The notes under the pieces were generated by a model that ran no database searches, was not told the origin of the DNA, and was given only the letters and a program-made list of their open reading frames with translations. Below, one piece after another: positions 1 through 10,593 of a DNA stretch of 64,000 nucleotides. The DNA lies in assembly GCF_018732085.1 (NCBI RefSeq), contig NZ_CP076103.1:2170001-2234000 (forward strand), written 5' to 3'. The stretch is from Lysobacter capsici (GTDB taxonomy: Bacteria > Pseudomonadota > Gammaproteobacteria > Xanthomonadales > Xanthomonadaceae). Within the stretch, counting starts at the first letter, position 1, and each line of letters opens with the position of its first letter. The translations under genes and the position numbers were made by a program.

Positions 1-189
1 CCCGACCGCGGCCGGCGCGACCTCGGCATGGAAGCCGAGCAAGGCGCGCGATTCGCGCAGGCGCCGGATCCGTTCCAGCGCGGTCGACGGCGCCACCCCG
101 ACCTTTTCGGCGAGGTCCTTGTTCGGCAGCCGCGCATTCTTTCGCAGCAGTCGCAGCAGGGCGAAGTCGATTCGGTCCAGGGCGCTCAT
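1..189 (-). CDS. Lrp/AsnC-family transcriptional regulator (N-terminal part, cut by window edge)
   Basis: Sequence-specific DNA-binding regulator of the leucine-responsive/AsnC family. Reading the minus strand from the ATG at 187-189 gives 63 residues that open with LDRIDFALLRLLRKNARL, followed by NKDLAEKVGVAPSTALERIR. This is the typical winged helix-turn-helix start of the family. The RAM ligand-binding domain lies beyond the window. The gene diverges from the PLP enzyme starting at 280, a common arrangement in which an Lrp-type protein controls the adjacent amino-acid catabolic gene; that regulatory link is inferred. The family is clear, the specific member is not. Confidence 0.85.
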   Translation of the reverse strand, partial: MSALDRIDFALLRLLRKNARLPNKDLAEKVGVAPSTALERIRRLRESRALLGFHAEVAPAAVG

Positions 190-196
190 TAGGGCG

Positions 197-209
197 TTAT
201 TCGAAATAA
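197..209. promoter_or_regulatory. AT-rich dyad in the Lrp / PLP-enzyme divergent intergenic region
   Basis: The 90-bp gap between the two divergent genes contains TTATT-CGA-AATAA, a perfect 5-bp dyad and the most AT-rich patch nearby. Lrp-family proteins bind AT-rich dyads, so this is a reasonable operator candidate. No binding data support it and a longer consensus is not visible. Confidence 0.3.
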
Positions 210-279
210 TGTTCGGTCAGGGTATCCCGTTGGAAATCCTGTTTCACAATCGTGCGTAATTTCCGACAGGATCGCCGGC

Positions 280-1515
280 ATGCCCCGTTTCGACGCTCAC
301 CCCGAAAGCCGCCCGCAGACCCGCTTCGAGACCCGCGCCGTGCATGCCGGACGCGAGGATTTCGCCCGGTTGTGCGTCCACGCGCCGCCGCTGGACCTGT
401 CGACCACCTACCCGGTCGCCGACCTGGATGCCGGCACCGCGAGTTTCGACGCGCTCGTCGCCGGCCAGGCGCAGGCCGCCAATCCGATCTATGCGCGCCT
501 GCACAACCCGACCGTGGCCCGCACCGAGGCCGCCCTGGCCCAGCTCGAAGGCACCCAGGCCTGCGTCGCCTTCGGCTCGGGCATGGCGGCGTTGACCGCG
601 GTGCTGCTCGAACGCCGCCAGCACGGCGCGCACGTATTGGTGGTGCGGCCGCTGTACGGCACCGCGGATCATCTGCTCGCCAGCGGTCTGTGCGGACTCG
701 AAGCCGAATTCGTCGAGGCCGAACAGATCGGCGCGCGGCTGCGCGCGGACACCGCGTTGATCGTGATCGAAACCCCGGCCAACCCGACCCTGGATCTGGT
801 CGATATCCGCGCCGTCGTCGCCGCGGCCGCGGCGGTGCCGGTGTTGGTGGATTCGACCTTCGCCACGCCCTTGTTGCAAAGCCCGGCCGAACTGGGCGCG
901 AGTTACGTGCTGCACAGCGCGACCAAGTTCCTCGGCGGCCACGGCGACGTGATCGCCGGGGTGGTGTGCTGCGACGAAGCGCGCGCGCAGCCGCTGCGAA
1001 CGGTGCGCGCGGCCACCGGCGCGCTGCTGCATCCGCTGGCGGCGTATCTGCTGCATCGCGGCCTGCCGACGCTGGCGCTGCGGGTGGAGCGCGCCCAGGC
1101 GAATGCGCAGACCCTGGCCGAGCGCCTGGCGAGGCACCCGGCGGTGAAGCGGGTGCATTACCCGGGGCTGGGCACGGTGCGCAATGCGCATCTGCTGTCC
1201 AGCCAGATGCGTGGGCCCGGCTGTCTGATCGCGTTCGAATTGCACGGCGGCCACGGCGCGGCGGCGGCGGCGATGGCGGCGGTGCGCTTGATCACGCCGG
1301 CGGTGAGCCTGGGCTCGGTCGATACGCTGATCCAGCATCCGGCCGGGTTGACCCATCGGGTGGTGAGCGAGGCCGATCGGCGCGCCAACGGCATTACCCC
1401 GGGACTGCTGCGGCTGTCGGCGGGGATCGAGCATGCCGAGGATTTGTGGGCCGATCTGGCGCAGGCGTTGGATCGGGCGATGGCGGCGACGCCGGAACGG
1501 GCCGAGGCGGCGTAA
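280..1515 (+). CDS. PLP-dependent Cys/Met metabolism enzyme (cystathionine gamma-lyase / methionine gamma-lyase type)
   Basis: 411-residue cytosolic fold-type I PLP enzyme of the trans-sulfuration family. YARLHNPT (about residues 71-78) carries the Tyr and Arg that contact the phosphate of the neighbouring subunit's PLP. D191 (VDSTFATP) should bind the pyridine nitrogen. K216 in SATKFLGGHGD is the Schiff-base lysine. Length fits the family. The residue following the active-site tyrosine loop is Thr (LYGTADHLL), not the Cys of classical methionine gamma-lyases, so the exact reaction (gamma-lyase, gamma-synthase or sulfhydrylase) cannot be fixed from sequence. The start is supported by AGGA eight bases upstream. 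The divergent Lrp/AsnC gene suggests control by amino-acid supply and favours a catabolic lyase. Confidence 0.88.
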   Translation: MPRFDAHPESRPQTRFETRAVHAGREDFARLCVHAPPLDLSTTYPVADLDAGTASFDALVAGQAQAANPIYARLHNPTVARTEAALAQLEGTQACVAFGSGMAALTAVLLERRQHGAHVLVVRPLYGTADHLLASGLCGLEAEFVEAEQIGARLRADTALIVIETPANPTLDLVDIRAVVAAAAAVPVLVDSTFATPLLQSPAELGASYVLHSATKFLGGHGDVIAGVVCCDEARAQPLRTVRAATGALLHPLAAYLLHRGLPTLALRVERAQANAQTLAERLARHPAVKRVHYPGLGTVRNAHLLSSQMRGPGCLIAFELHGGHGAAAAAMAAVRLITPAVSLGSVDTLIQHPAGLTHRVVSEADRRANGITPGLLRLSAGIEHAEDLWADLAQALDRAMAATPERAEAA

Positions 1516-1539
1516 GTCGTGTCGGCCTGCGCCGTCGGC

Positions 1540-1571
1540 GCTATCCGCGCCACGCACGTTGCGCGGATAGC
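1540..1571 (+). terminator. GC-rich stem-loop after the PLP enzyme
   Basis: GCTATCCGCGC and GCGCGGATAGC form an 11-bp perfect stem with a 10-nt loop, 25 bases after the stop codon. There is no U-tract, so it is either a weak terminator or only an mRNA 3'-end stabiliser. Confidence 0.4.
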
Positions 1572-1644
1572 GGTTGCGACGCGTATTGGCTTCGCCCCGA
1601 TCCGACGCTCGCGCCTCGCACGAAATCGGGTTGTGTCGTAGCCG

Positions 1645-1732
1645 CCTGTACGAGCGGCGTGAGCCGCGACCGCGAAACAGGCTTGCGTCGTGGGCGAGAG
1701 GTCGCGGTCGCGGCTCACGCCGCTCCTGCAGG
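1645..1732. repeat. REPIN-like paired inverted repeat, GGAGCGGC(G)-AGCCGCGACC family
   Basis: Two 30-nt arms (1645-1674 and 1703-1732) are near-perfect inverted copies. The core reads GAGCGGCGTGAGCCGCGACC on one side, with its complement on the other, separated by 28 nt. Relatives occur at 48509, 57458, 57674 and 58344. It fits a dispersed non-autonomous REP-type element; the remainder of 1516-1823 holds no gene I can support. Confidence 0.75.
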
Positions 1733-1823
1733 CGCCAAAAACGGCAACGGCCGCGCCGAAGCGCAGCCGTTGTCGTGATCGTTGCGGGTCGGCGCGTTCG
1801 TCGGACGAATGCGCCGTGCGATT

Positions 1824-2516
1824 TCAGCGTTGACCGCCGAGCAGGCCGCCGCCGATCTTGAGCAGGTCGCCCAGGCCGAGCTGGCCGTCGCCGTCCTGGT
1901 CGAGCACCGAGCTGAGCAGGCCGCCGGCCGAGCCTTGTTGCTGGATGCGCTGATGTTCCTGGCCGAGCACGTCGCCGAGCTGCTGCGGCGAGGCCGCGGC
2001 CTGGCCGCCGCCGGAGAACATGCGCTGGGCCAGATACGACAGCACGATGGGCGCGAGCATTTTCAGCAAGGCGTTGGCCTGACCGCCTTCCAGGCCGGTC
2101 GCCTGGCCCAGGCCCTGCGCGGCGGTGTCCTGGCGGCCGCCGAAGATGTGGCCGAGGATGCCGGCGCCGTCGGTCTGCGGACTGCCGCCACCGCCGCCGA
2201 GCACCGCGCCGAGCACGCTGCCCAGGTCCAGGCCGCTGCTGGCCGCGGGCGCGGCATGGTCGCGCTGCAATGCGCCGAACAGCGCCTGCGCGCCCTGCGG
2301 CTGGCTGGCGTAACGGCATCAGCGCCGCGCTCACCGCTCGCTCTGCTCAGCGATCTGCGGAGCTTTTTGGCCCCCCCCCCCCCCCCCCCCCCCCCCCAGC
2401 GCCGCGCTCACCGCGCTCTGCGTCTGCGGCTGCGACAGGCCGAGCTGGCTGCCCAATTGCGCCAGCGGCTGGCCCTGAAGTTGGTTGAGAAGATCGTCGG
2501 TCAGCGAGGCGCTCAT
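1824..2516 (-). pseudogene. DUF937-like protein, frame broken at a poly-C tract (possible assembly error)
   Basis: The N-terminal part starts at the ATG at 2514-2516 and runs through SQPQTQSAVSAAL. The C-terminal part is read in another frame and includes ASQPQGAQALFGALQRDH, Gly-rich segments and a closing SSVLDQDGDGQLGLGDLL motif, then ends at 1824. Both halves match the expected order of bacterial DUF937 proteins (a QSAVSAALP..LLGAL.RNA core followed by Gly-rich helical repeats and a DxDxDG calcium-type loop). Between them lie 27 consecutive C and a 17-bp direct duplication. Collapsing the duplication alone does not restore the frame, and roughly eight expected core residues are missing, so a small deletion is also present. 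Function of the family is unknown. Confidence 0.65.
2321..2414. repeat. 17-bp direct duplication flanking a 27-C homopolymer
   Basis: AGCGCCGCGCTCACCGC occurs at 2321-2337 and again at 2398-2414. The 60 bp between the copies end in an uninterrupted run of 27 C at 2371-2397. Such a run is far outside the texture of the surrounding coding sequence. Confidence 0.9.
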
Positions 2517-2675
2517 GGCGGGGGTTCCGGGGTGCGAGGAAAGCAGATGCTAGCGCCGAATCGTGAGTGCCGGGTGATGCTGGCGGTCACGGTTTTCGGG
2601 GTGGCATCGCGATCGTGCATGCGATGTGGGGGTGCGGTGCGATTGGGCACTTGAGCCACTTGGGCACTTGGAGCC

Positions 2676-2930
2676 TTTGTGGGAGGGAGCTTTAGCCCCG
2701 ACGCTGTTCGGCCCCATCGCGGCATCCGTCCGATGAGCGCCGTCGAGCTGCAGGCTCGCCGCGATCTGAGCCGAAAGCATCGGGGCTAAAGCTCCCTCCC
2801 ACAAAGAAAAGCGCCCTCCCGCAAAGAGTGGGTTGTGTCGAGCCGCAAGTTCGCCGCGATCTGAGCCGAAAGCATCGGGGCTGAAGCTCCCTCCCACAAA
2901 GAAAAGCACCCTCCCGCAAACAGTGGGTCG
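2676..2930. repeat. Inverted-repeat element (TTTGTGGGAGGGAGCTT family) with a partial tandem copy
   Basis: The left arm TTTGTGGGAGGGAGCTTTAG (from 2676) pairs with CTAAAGCTCCCTCCCACAAA ending near 2804. The right half, from GCCGCGATCTGAGCCG through the arm and its trailer, is repeated at about 2852-2930 with period about 95 bp. It belongs to the same family as the elements at 10139 and 43278. The 580-bp gap between the DUF937-like gene and katG contains no gene I can support besides this element and the katG terminator. Confidence 0.75.
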
Positions 2931-3018
2931 CGCCGGGCCATGGGTCATGAAGTCTTCGTCTGGCAATACTTTCAGGGCTTGGATTTTTTAGCCGCCGTTG
3001 CGGCCACGAACGCCGGAC

Positions 3019-3048
3019 AAAAAAAGCCCGGCCGAGGTGGGCCGGGCA
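3019..3048 (-). terminator. Intrinsic terminator of katG
   Basis: On the minus strand GCCCGGCC, a 6-nt loop and GGCCGGGC form an 8-bp stem followed directly by seven T residues, about 50 bases beyond the katG stop. This is a textbook rho-independent terminator. Confidence 0.9.
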
Positions 3049-3097
3049 TAAAGGTCACACAGGGTCGGTCGATGTCGGCGAACGGGTCGCCGATGGA

Positions 3098-5278
<2,181 letters not shown>

Positions 5279-5576
5279 GGGTTCTTTGCCTTGTTGTTGA
5301 CGGTACGGATTCAACGACTGGGTATGCGGATAGGTGCGCGGATCGATGGAGGCACGGTGGCGATACTGTCGCGCGGAACGTTGGCGGTGACGTGACGCAG
5401 TGCCCGCACTGACCACGCATGACGCCGTCGGCGAGGGCGATGGAGGCAGGTGGCGAGGGCGGCGGGTCGGTCCTTGCGATCGAGTGTTGTTGAGGGCGCA
5501 TCGGCTGTGGCATCGGTACCCAAGGACGATATGTCGGATCGATCCGCAAGTTAAATCGATCCTTTCGACATAACCG

Positions 5577-5591
5577 ATAGGATTGGACTAT
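5577..5591. promoter_or_regulatory. Candidate OxyR-type half-site upstream of katG
   Basis: ATAG-N7-CTAT, the core of the OxyR recognition motif, stands alone in an AT-richer stretch of the katG upstream region. Full sites carry two such cores spaced by 7 nt; the neighbouring windows match poorly. katG is a standard OxyR target, so the site is plausible but only half supported. Confidence 0.35.
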
Positions 5592-5816
5592 GGATACGGC
5601 CTCGTCGCGATGCGGGCCGCGCGGATCATGGCAGCGGCCCGCGGGCGGTGATGCGGCCGTGCCGTGACCGAGTCGACGTTGCGCGCGTGTTGTTGCTTTG
5701 CAGCACGGCGCAGCGCATGCGAGTCGCTTTTTTATACTCACGGCGAGTGCCGGCCGCATGGCCGCCGCTCATACGACGATGCACGAGTTGTCCGCGCACT
5801 ATCAGGGAGAGATGGA

Positions 5817-6032
5817 ATGAAACGGATCGATCTACGTTGGGCGGCGATGGCCGCGTTGGTGTTCGGCCTGGGCTTCGGCGCTTCGGCGGCGGCTTCGGAC
5901 CCGGGCTGCCTGAGTACCTGCCAGGAGCTCATGAACGACTGTCGCGCTCAGGCGCCTCCGGGCAATCCGGGCAATACCCAGCATTGCAATCGTCTGTATC
6001 GCGATTGTCTGGCGGGTTGCGAAGTGAATTGA
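5817..6032 (+). CDS. Small secreted cysteine-rich protein, copy 1
   Basis: 71-residue protein of unknown function. It has a clear Sec signal peptide (MKRIDLRWAAMAALVFGLG... ending ASAAAS) and a mature part of about 45 residues with six cysteines patterned C-x3-C-x6-C-x14-C-x6-C-x3-C. The mirror-symmetric spacing suggests a disulfide-bonded helical hairpin in the periplasm or outside the cell. AGGGAGAG lies just upstream of the ATG. The next gene (6248) is a paralogue with the same pattern, and the two upstream regions share TTGCTTTGCAGCA and ACTC-CGAG-GCCG blocks, so promoter and gene were duplicated together. I recognise no named family. Confidence 0.75.
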   Translation: MKRIDLRWAAMAALVFGLGFGASAAASDPGCLSTCQELMNDCRAQAPPGNPGNTQHCNRLYRDCLAGCEVN

Positions 6033-6247
6033 GCCGAGCCGTCGCGACCCGGGTCGCGCGGCAGCATGCCCGCGCTCGATTCGTGATCGCGGTGGCAAAC
6101 GCGCCGGTCGGGCGTCGCGGCTTGCCGATCCGCGCGCGGATGCTGCTTTGCAGCAGCGTTTGTGCATATCGATGCCGGCCCATACTCGCCGCGAGCGTCG
6201 GCCGTGTGGCCGAACGGCTCATTCAATCGACCACGGAGGGAAACACG

Positions 6248-6469
6248 ATGAAGACAGACACGATGGGGAAGAGCGCGGGCCTGCGGATCGCGGCGGCGGC
6301 GGCGTTGGTGTTCGGTCTGGGCCTGGGCGCCTCGGCGTTCGCGGCCGACCCGGATTGCATCAACAGCTGCCTGGAGATCAAGCGCGATTGCATCGCCCAG
6401 GCCGGCGGCGGTTCGACCCAGCACTGCAATCGCGCCTACCGCGAGTGCGCGGCCGGCTGCGAGTTCTAA
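6248..6469 (+). CDS. Small secreted cysteine-rich protein, copy 2
   Basis: 73-residue paralogue of the preceding gene. The signal peptide ends near ASAFAA, and the mature domain has C-x3-C-x6-C-x11-C-x6-C-x3-C. Both mature parts start DP-C and share QHCNR-YR-C-AGC. Copy 2 is three residues shorter in the central loop, where copy 1 has a Pro/Gly-rich insert. GGAGG precedes the ATG by 8 nt. A terminator follows immediately. Function is unknown; possibilities include a secreted peptide, an inhibitor or an envelope-stress protein, none of which the sequence decides. Confidence 0.78.
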   Translation: MKTDTMGKSAGLRIAAAAALVFGLGLGASAFAADPDCINSCLEIKRDCIAQAGGGSTQHCNRAYRECAAGCEF

Positions 6470-6485
6470 GCGAAGCGTTGCGACG

Positions 6486-6516
6486 CGACAGGCGCCCGCG
6501 TGGCGCCTGTCGTTTT
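6486..6516 (+). terminator. Intrinsic terminator after the cysteine-rich pair
   Basis: CGACAGGCGCC-type 11-bp stem with loop CGCGT and complement GGCGCCTGTCG, followed by TTTT, 17 bases past the stop codon of copy 2. Confidence 0.85.
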
Positions 6517-6650
6517 CATGCGGCGTTCGCTTGGCGCGCGCTCGCTTCGCACAGCGCGCCTGGCCGGAGACGGCAAGGCACGCGTGGGTGAAGCATCGCG
6601 CCGCAGCGTGCCCGCGGCGATCGACCGGCAACGCCGGCCGGCAGCTGAAA

Positions 6651-9600
6651 TCAACCGCCCTGGATCACGTCGAACTCGCCGCCGAGCACGCGATCCAGGC
6701 GCCCGCTGCGCCAGCCGCGCACGCCGTCGCGCACCAGCGGCGACGGCGATTGCCGGTAGCGCCGGCAGATCCGGCGTTCACCATCCGGCGCGGCCTGGGC
6801 CACGCGCGCGCGGCCGGGCAGGTCGGCGGCGACCTGCACCGACAGCGACGCGCGCCGGGTGACGCCGTCGTCGAGTTCTTCGAACACATGCAGGCCCGAT
6901 TCGCCCTGCAGCAGGTCCAGCGCGCCGAAGCCGCTCACCGCCAGCCACGCCTTGCAGTGTTCCGGATCCTGGCGCAGCACGTCGACGCGCATGTTGCGGC
7001 GTTGCGCCCAGGCCAGGTACATCGCCAGCAACTGCTGCCACCACAGGCGCAGGTCGGCGCCCGAACGCAGCGGATCGGCGTCGCCGGCATCGATCTGGAT
7101 CAGCGCGTCCTGCGGCCGCTGCTCGCGCACCGCGTCGATCGCCAGCCCGAGCAGGAACAGCAACTGCGCGATACGGCCGGCGAACTCGCCGTTGCCGCGC
7201 TCCTGGCGCAAGCGTTGCTGCATGCGCTGGGCGGTGTCGAGCGCGCTCTCGATGCGGTCGCGACGTTCGATCCGGTCGAGCACGCCGTGACGGTCGCCGG
7301 CCGACCAGAAATCGGATTCGTTCATGCGTGCGTAATCGTCCTCGCGCGCCCGCACCCAGTCGGCCGATTCGATCGCCGCGTCGAGTTCGCGCAGGCGCGC
7401 GTCCAGGCGCGCGATCGCCTCGGCGTCGGCGGAGGGCGCATAAACGAGGTCGCGCAGATCGCCGGCCACCGCCGGCGCGGCGGCGGCGGCAGTCGCGGCT
7501 TCATCGGTCGGTGTGACCTCGCGTGCCTGGTTCGCATCGGGATCGATGAACACCACGTCGAGCTTGTCGCCGGCGCTGCGCACGAACAGGAACTGATCGC
7601 CGCGCGGCGCGCGGTGTTCGACGATGCTGCGCGCCAGCGGCGCGAGCAGGTAGTGCTCGATCGCGCGGCGCAGCGGACGCGCGCCCAGGTCCGGGGTGAA
7701 GCCGCGGTCGAGCAGGAACTCGATCGCCGAGGGCTCCCATTCCACCGCCCAGTCGCGGTTTCGCAGGCCGCGCCGGGTCAGCACGCGGCCCAGTTCCTTG
7801 TGCAGGATCTCGCGCATCAGGTTGCGGTCGAGCGGATTGAACAGCACCACCCGGTCGAGGCGATTGATGAATTCGCGGCGGAAGGTTTCGTACAAGGCCT
7901 TCTCGACCGCGCTGCGCGAATAGCCGCCGCTGACCGAGTTGAAACCCGGCCCGGCCGTGCGCGAAATGGTCGAGCCGACGTTGCTGGTCAGGATGATGAT
8001 GCTGTGGCGGAAGTCGGCGGTGTGGCCGCTGCGATCGCTCAGGCGCGCGTCGTCGAACACCTGCAGGAACAAGTCCCACACCTTCGGATGCGCCTTTTCG
8101 AATTCGTCCAGCAGCACCACCGAGAACGGCTGCTCGCGGATGCGCGAGGTCAGCGAACGCACGCCGCCCTGACCGCCTTCGTCGGCGGTCAGGCGCCAGG
8201 CAGAGTCTTCCGACTGGAACTCGCTCATGTCCAGGCGCAGCAGGCGTTCGTCGCTGCCGAACAGCAACTCGCCCAGCGCCTTGGCCAGTTCGGTCTTGCC
8301 GGTGCCGGTGGGACCGGCGAACAGGAACACGCCGATCGGCCGGCCGTTGTCGGTCAGGCCGGCCTTGAGCATGGCGATGCGGTCGAGCAGGGCGTCGACG
8401 GCTTCGTCCTGGCCGATCACGCGCTGGCGGAAGAACGCGCGCAGACGGTCGAGGTCCAGGCTCTGTCGATCGTCGATCACGTCCAGCGGCAAACCGCTGC
8501 GCTGGGCGATGGTCGCCAGCAGACCTTCGGCGTCCAGCGGCAAGGCCGGCGGCTCTTGCGCGCTCGCGCTTTGCAGACTGTCGCCGAGCAATCGCAGCAG
8601 GCGGCCGGGTTCGTGCTGTTCGGGAAAGTACTGCGCGGCCATGCGCGCGGCCTCGGCCAGCACGCGCGCGTCGGCGACCGGGCGGCCGAGACGTTCGGCT
8701 TCGATCCGCGCCCATTCGGCCGCGATCGGTTCCAGCGCGAGCGGTTCGACCGGGGCGAGATTGAGGATTTCGAAATGGTGCTTGATCACCGGCCGCGCGA
8801 TCAGCAACTGAGCGAGCTGACGCGGGGTGATTTCGCCGATCACCCGCAACTGGCCGCGTTCGATCGCCGGCAGCATCAGGTCGAGCAGGCCGCGCGGATC
8901 GCGCGAGTGCGAGCCCTTGGCCAGCAGGTCGAAGAAGTCCGGCGCGCGCCACAGCGCCTGCTTGCGATCGAGCACGGCGAGCATCTCGCGCACGCGCTCC
9001 TCGAGTTCGCCGATGTAACTCTGCCCGGACAGGATTTCCGCGGCGCTGGCCTCGAACACCAGCCAGCCTTCGCTTTGCAGGCGCTGGCTGAGCAGGTCGA
9101 TCAGCACGCTCTTGCCGACGCCGTGTTCGCCGGCGACCAAGATCGAGGTCGTCGCCTCGTTGCTCAGCAACTCATGCACGCGCTCGAGCTGCCGCGCCAG
9201 GGCCTCGTGCACGATCCGCGTCTGCGGCTTGATCGCCGCGTTGACCCGGCCGAACGCGCCGAGCACGCGGCCTTCGCGGCGCGCGTTGGCGGCGCGTTCG
9301 ACCTGCGCCAGCAATGGATCGAGCAGCGGCGAGGCGAAGCGCTTGAGGGTCTCGCGCAACTGGCTGGCCTGGGCTTCTTCGAGTTCGTCCAGCGCCGGCG
9401 CGGCCGGCGCATCGCCGAACTGCTGCGCCCACTGCAGGTAGTCGCGCAGTTGCTGGCGCACCGGCGCGAAGTCCCACCACCACGGCTGCGCGTGCCGCAT
9501 CAGCTGCGGCAGCGCTTGCGCATCGCCGCGGGTGCGCAGGTGTTCGATCAGGAAATGCAGCGGGTAGCCGCCGAACTGGCCAACGTGTTCGAGCACCGGA

Positions 9601-10034
9601 TCGAGCGCGATGTCGCCGCGTCGCGGCAGCACCCGGGTGATCATCGATTGCTGCACGTAGCCGCTGCCGCCGAGCTGGCGAACCAGTTCCTCGGCGCTGA
9701 AGGCGTCGCCGGCGAGCAGGTCGACGCCCTGGTGGAACTCGGGCAGGGCCAGCAGGTCCTGCGGGCGCTGGATGCGTTCGTCGACCGCGTCGATCGCGCG
9801 GATCAAGCGCAGAAGTTGATCGGCGGGCGTTTCGTTGCCGCCCGAAGAGGTTTCGATCGGCGCCTTGGCCTCGCTCCTGTCCTCGACATCGGCCGCCGAA
9901 TCGACTTGCGGCGGGGACGCATCGGCAACGGCGGCCGCGGCCGCGGGCGTGGCCCGATAAAGGCGGGCGAGGATCAGACCGGCGACCACGCCGACGACGA
10001 ATAGCAAGGCTTCCACAGGGGCTCCGGTGTCCAT
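6651..10034 (-). CDS. Membrane-anchored Clp-like AAA+ ATPase
   Basis: 1127-residue protein with two AAA+ modules. An N-terminal transmembrane helix (about residues 7-27, ALLFVVGVVAGLILARLY) is followed by a variable Ala-rich linker. The first ATPase module has Walker A GEHGVGKS near residue 303. The second, ClpB/ClpA D2-like, has GPTGTGKTELAKAL near residue 575 with a C-terminal small domain. The last ~250 residues match nothing I recognise. Clp/Hsp100 proteins remodel or unfold substrates; membrane tethering and the extra C-terminal region set this one apart from soluble ClpA/B. The start MDTGAPVEALL is the first Met that keeps the anchor at the extreme N-terminus; upstream in-frame sequence runs into a repeat element. 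It is transcribed alone and divergent from the cysteine-rich pair. Confidence 0.85.
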   Translation of the reverse strand: MDTGAPVEALLFVVGVVAGLILARLYRATPAAAAAVADASPPQVDSAADVEDRSEAKAPIETSSGGNETPADQLLRLIRAIDAVDERIQRPQDLLALPEFHQGVDLLAGDAFSAEELVRQLGGSGYVQQSMITRVLPRRGDIALDPVLEHVGQFGGYPLHFLIEHLRTRGDAQALPQLMRHAQPWWWDFAPVRQQLRDYLQWAQQFGDAPAAPALDELEEAQASQLRETLKRFASPLLDPLLAQVERAANARREGRVLGAFGRVNAAIKPQTRIVHEALARQLERVHELLSNEATTSILVAGEHGVGKSVLIDLLSQRLQSEGWLVFEASAAEILSGQSYIGELEERVREMLAVLDRKQALWRAPDFFDLLAKGSHSRDPRGLLDLMLPAIERGQLRVIGEITPRQLAQLLIARPVIKHHFEILNLAPVEPLALEPIAAEWARIEAERLGRPVADARVLAEAARMAAQYFPEQHEPGRLLRLLGDSLQSASAQEPPALPLDAEGLLATIAQRSGLPLDVIDDRQSLDLDRLRAFFRQRVIGQDEAVDALLDRIAMLKAGLTDNGRPIGVFLFAGPTGTGKTELAKALGELLFGSDERLLRLDMSEFQSEDSAWRLTADEGGQGGVRSLTSRIREQPFSVVLLDEFEKAHPKVWDLFLQVFDDARLSDRSGHTADFRHSIIILTSNVGSTISRTAGPGFNSVSGGYSRSAVEKALYETFRREFINRLDRVVLFNPLDRNLMREILHKELGRVLTRRGLRNRDWAVEWEPSAIEFLLDRGFTPDLGARPLRRAIEHYLLAPLARSIVEHRAPRGDQFLFVRSAGDKLDVVFIDPDANQAREVTPTDEAATAAAAAPAVAGDLRDLVYAPSADAEAIARLDARLRELDAAIESADWVRAREDDYARMNESDFWSAGDRHGVLDRIERRDRIESALDTAQRMQQRLRQERGNGEFAGRIAQLLFLLGLAIDAVREQRPQDALIQIDAGDADPLRSGADLRLWWQQLLAMYLAWAQRRNMRVDVLRQDPEHCKAWLAVSGFGALDLLQGESGLHVFEELDDGVTRRASLSVQVAADLPGRARVAQAAPDGERRICRRYRQSPSPLVRDGVRGWRSGRLDRVLGGEFDVIQGG

Positions 10035-10138
10035 TCCGGGCGACAGTTTAGCGGGTCGCTCGCTGTGGGCAGTGCGATGGGTGTAGTGCACTGCGACCCG
10101 GGGCGGCTTTGCGGCGAGGCGTACGAACCGCGAGGTCT

Positions 10139-10245
10139 GTTGTGGGAGGGGCTTCAGCCCCGACGCTTTTCGCTCAGGTCGCGATGCAGTGCGGTTCCGC
10201 CGCGATCGGAGACAAGAGCGTCGGGGCTGAAGCCCCTCCCACAAT
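10139..10245. repeat. Inverted-repeat element, TTGTGGGAGGGGCTTCAGCC family
   Basis: TTGTGGGAGGGGCTTCAGCC at the left end pairs with GGCTGAAGCCCCTCCCACAA at the right end. Each arm continues into CCGACGCT or its complement and the spacer is about 55 nt. Same family as 2676 and the array at 43278. Confidence 0.85.
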
Positions 10246-10401
10246 AGACCTCGGGTGCGCGCGGGCACTTGCTGGGGCTGCGGTCGGCTTGGCGTGGCAG
10301 CCCGATAGCAGCTTCGGATCGGGCCTGCGCCTTGAGCCGATGCCAGGGTTCCAGCAAGGGTCATCTTGCAGATGCCCTATCCGAGGCCGTCGTCTCGCTG
10401 G

Positions 10402-10487
10402 CCGTTATCCCCGCGCAGGCGGGGATCCAGGGCTTCACCGCGGCAGGACTGCGAAGTCTCTGGATCCCCGCCTTCGCGGGGATGACG
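10402..10487. repeat. REPIN-like element, ATCCCCGC-AGGCGGGGATCCAG family
   Basis: TATCCCCGCGCAGGCGGGGA at the left and TCCCCGCCTTCGCGGGGATG at the right are each short palindromes in inverted orientation. The spacer includes GGGCTTCACCGCGGCAGGAC and TGCGAAGTCTC. The element at 48619 has the same arms and nearly the same spacer in opposite orientation. The 10035-10593 interval otherwise contains only the 10139 element and no gene. Confidence 0.85.
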
Positions 10488-10593
10488 AGCAAAAGCAAAG
10501 CGGATACGAGCGGAGGTTTCGCGCCCGCTGGCGGCTTGCGCGGACTTCGCGAAACCCGACCGTCGAAACCCTGTTTCGTATCAAACCTTCCTA

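Noticed and set aside
1824..2334. Long minus-strand frame through 244-2334 joining the DUF937 N-terminal codons to later sequence
   Set aside because: Past the break it runs antisense to the PLP enzyme and loses the DUF937 pattern, which continues in a different frame ending at 1824.
5279..5416. 46-residue N-terminal extension of KatG
   Set aside because: The extension is Arg/His/Gln-rich and unlike any KatG, while MSNTESKCPF begins with a proper ribosome site and the known family start.
6531..10004. A 1157-codon plus-strand open frame opposite the AAA+ ATPase
   Set aside because: It is the antisense shadow of a gene with clear Walker motifs. The translation is rich in Arg, Gln, Ala and His and has no family features, as expected from GC-rich codon bias.
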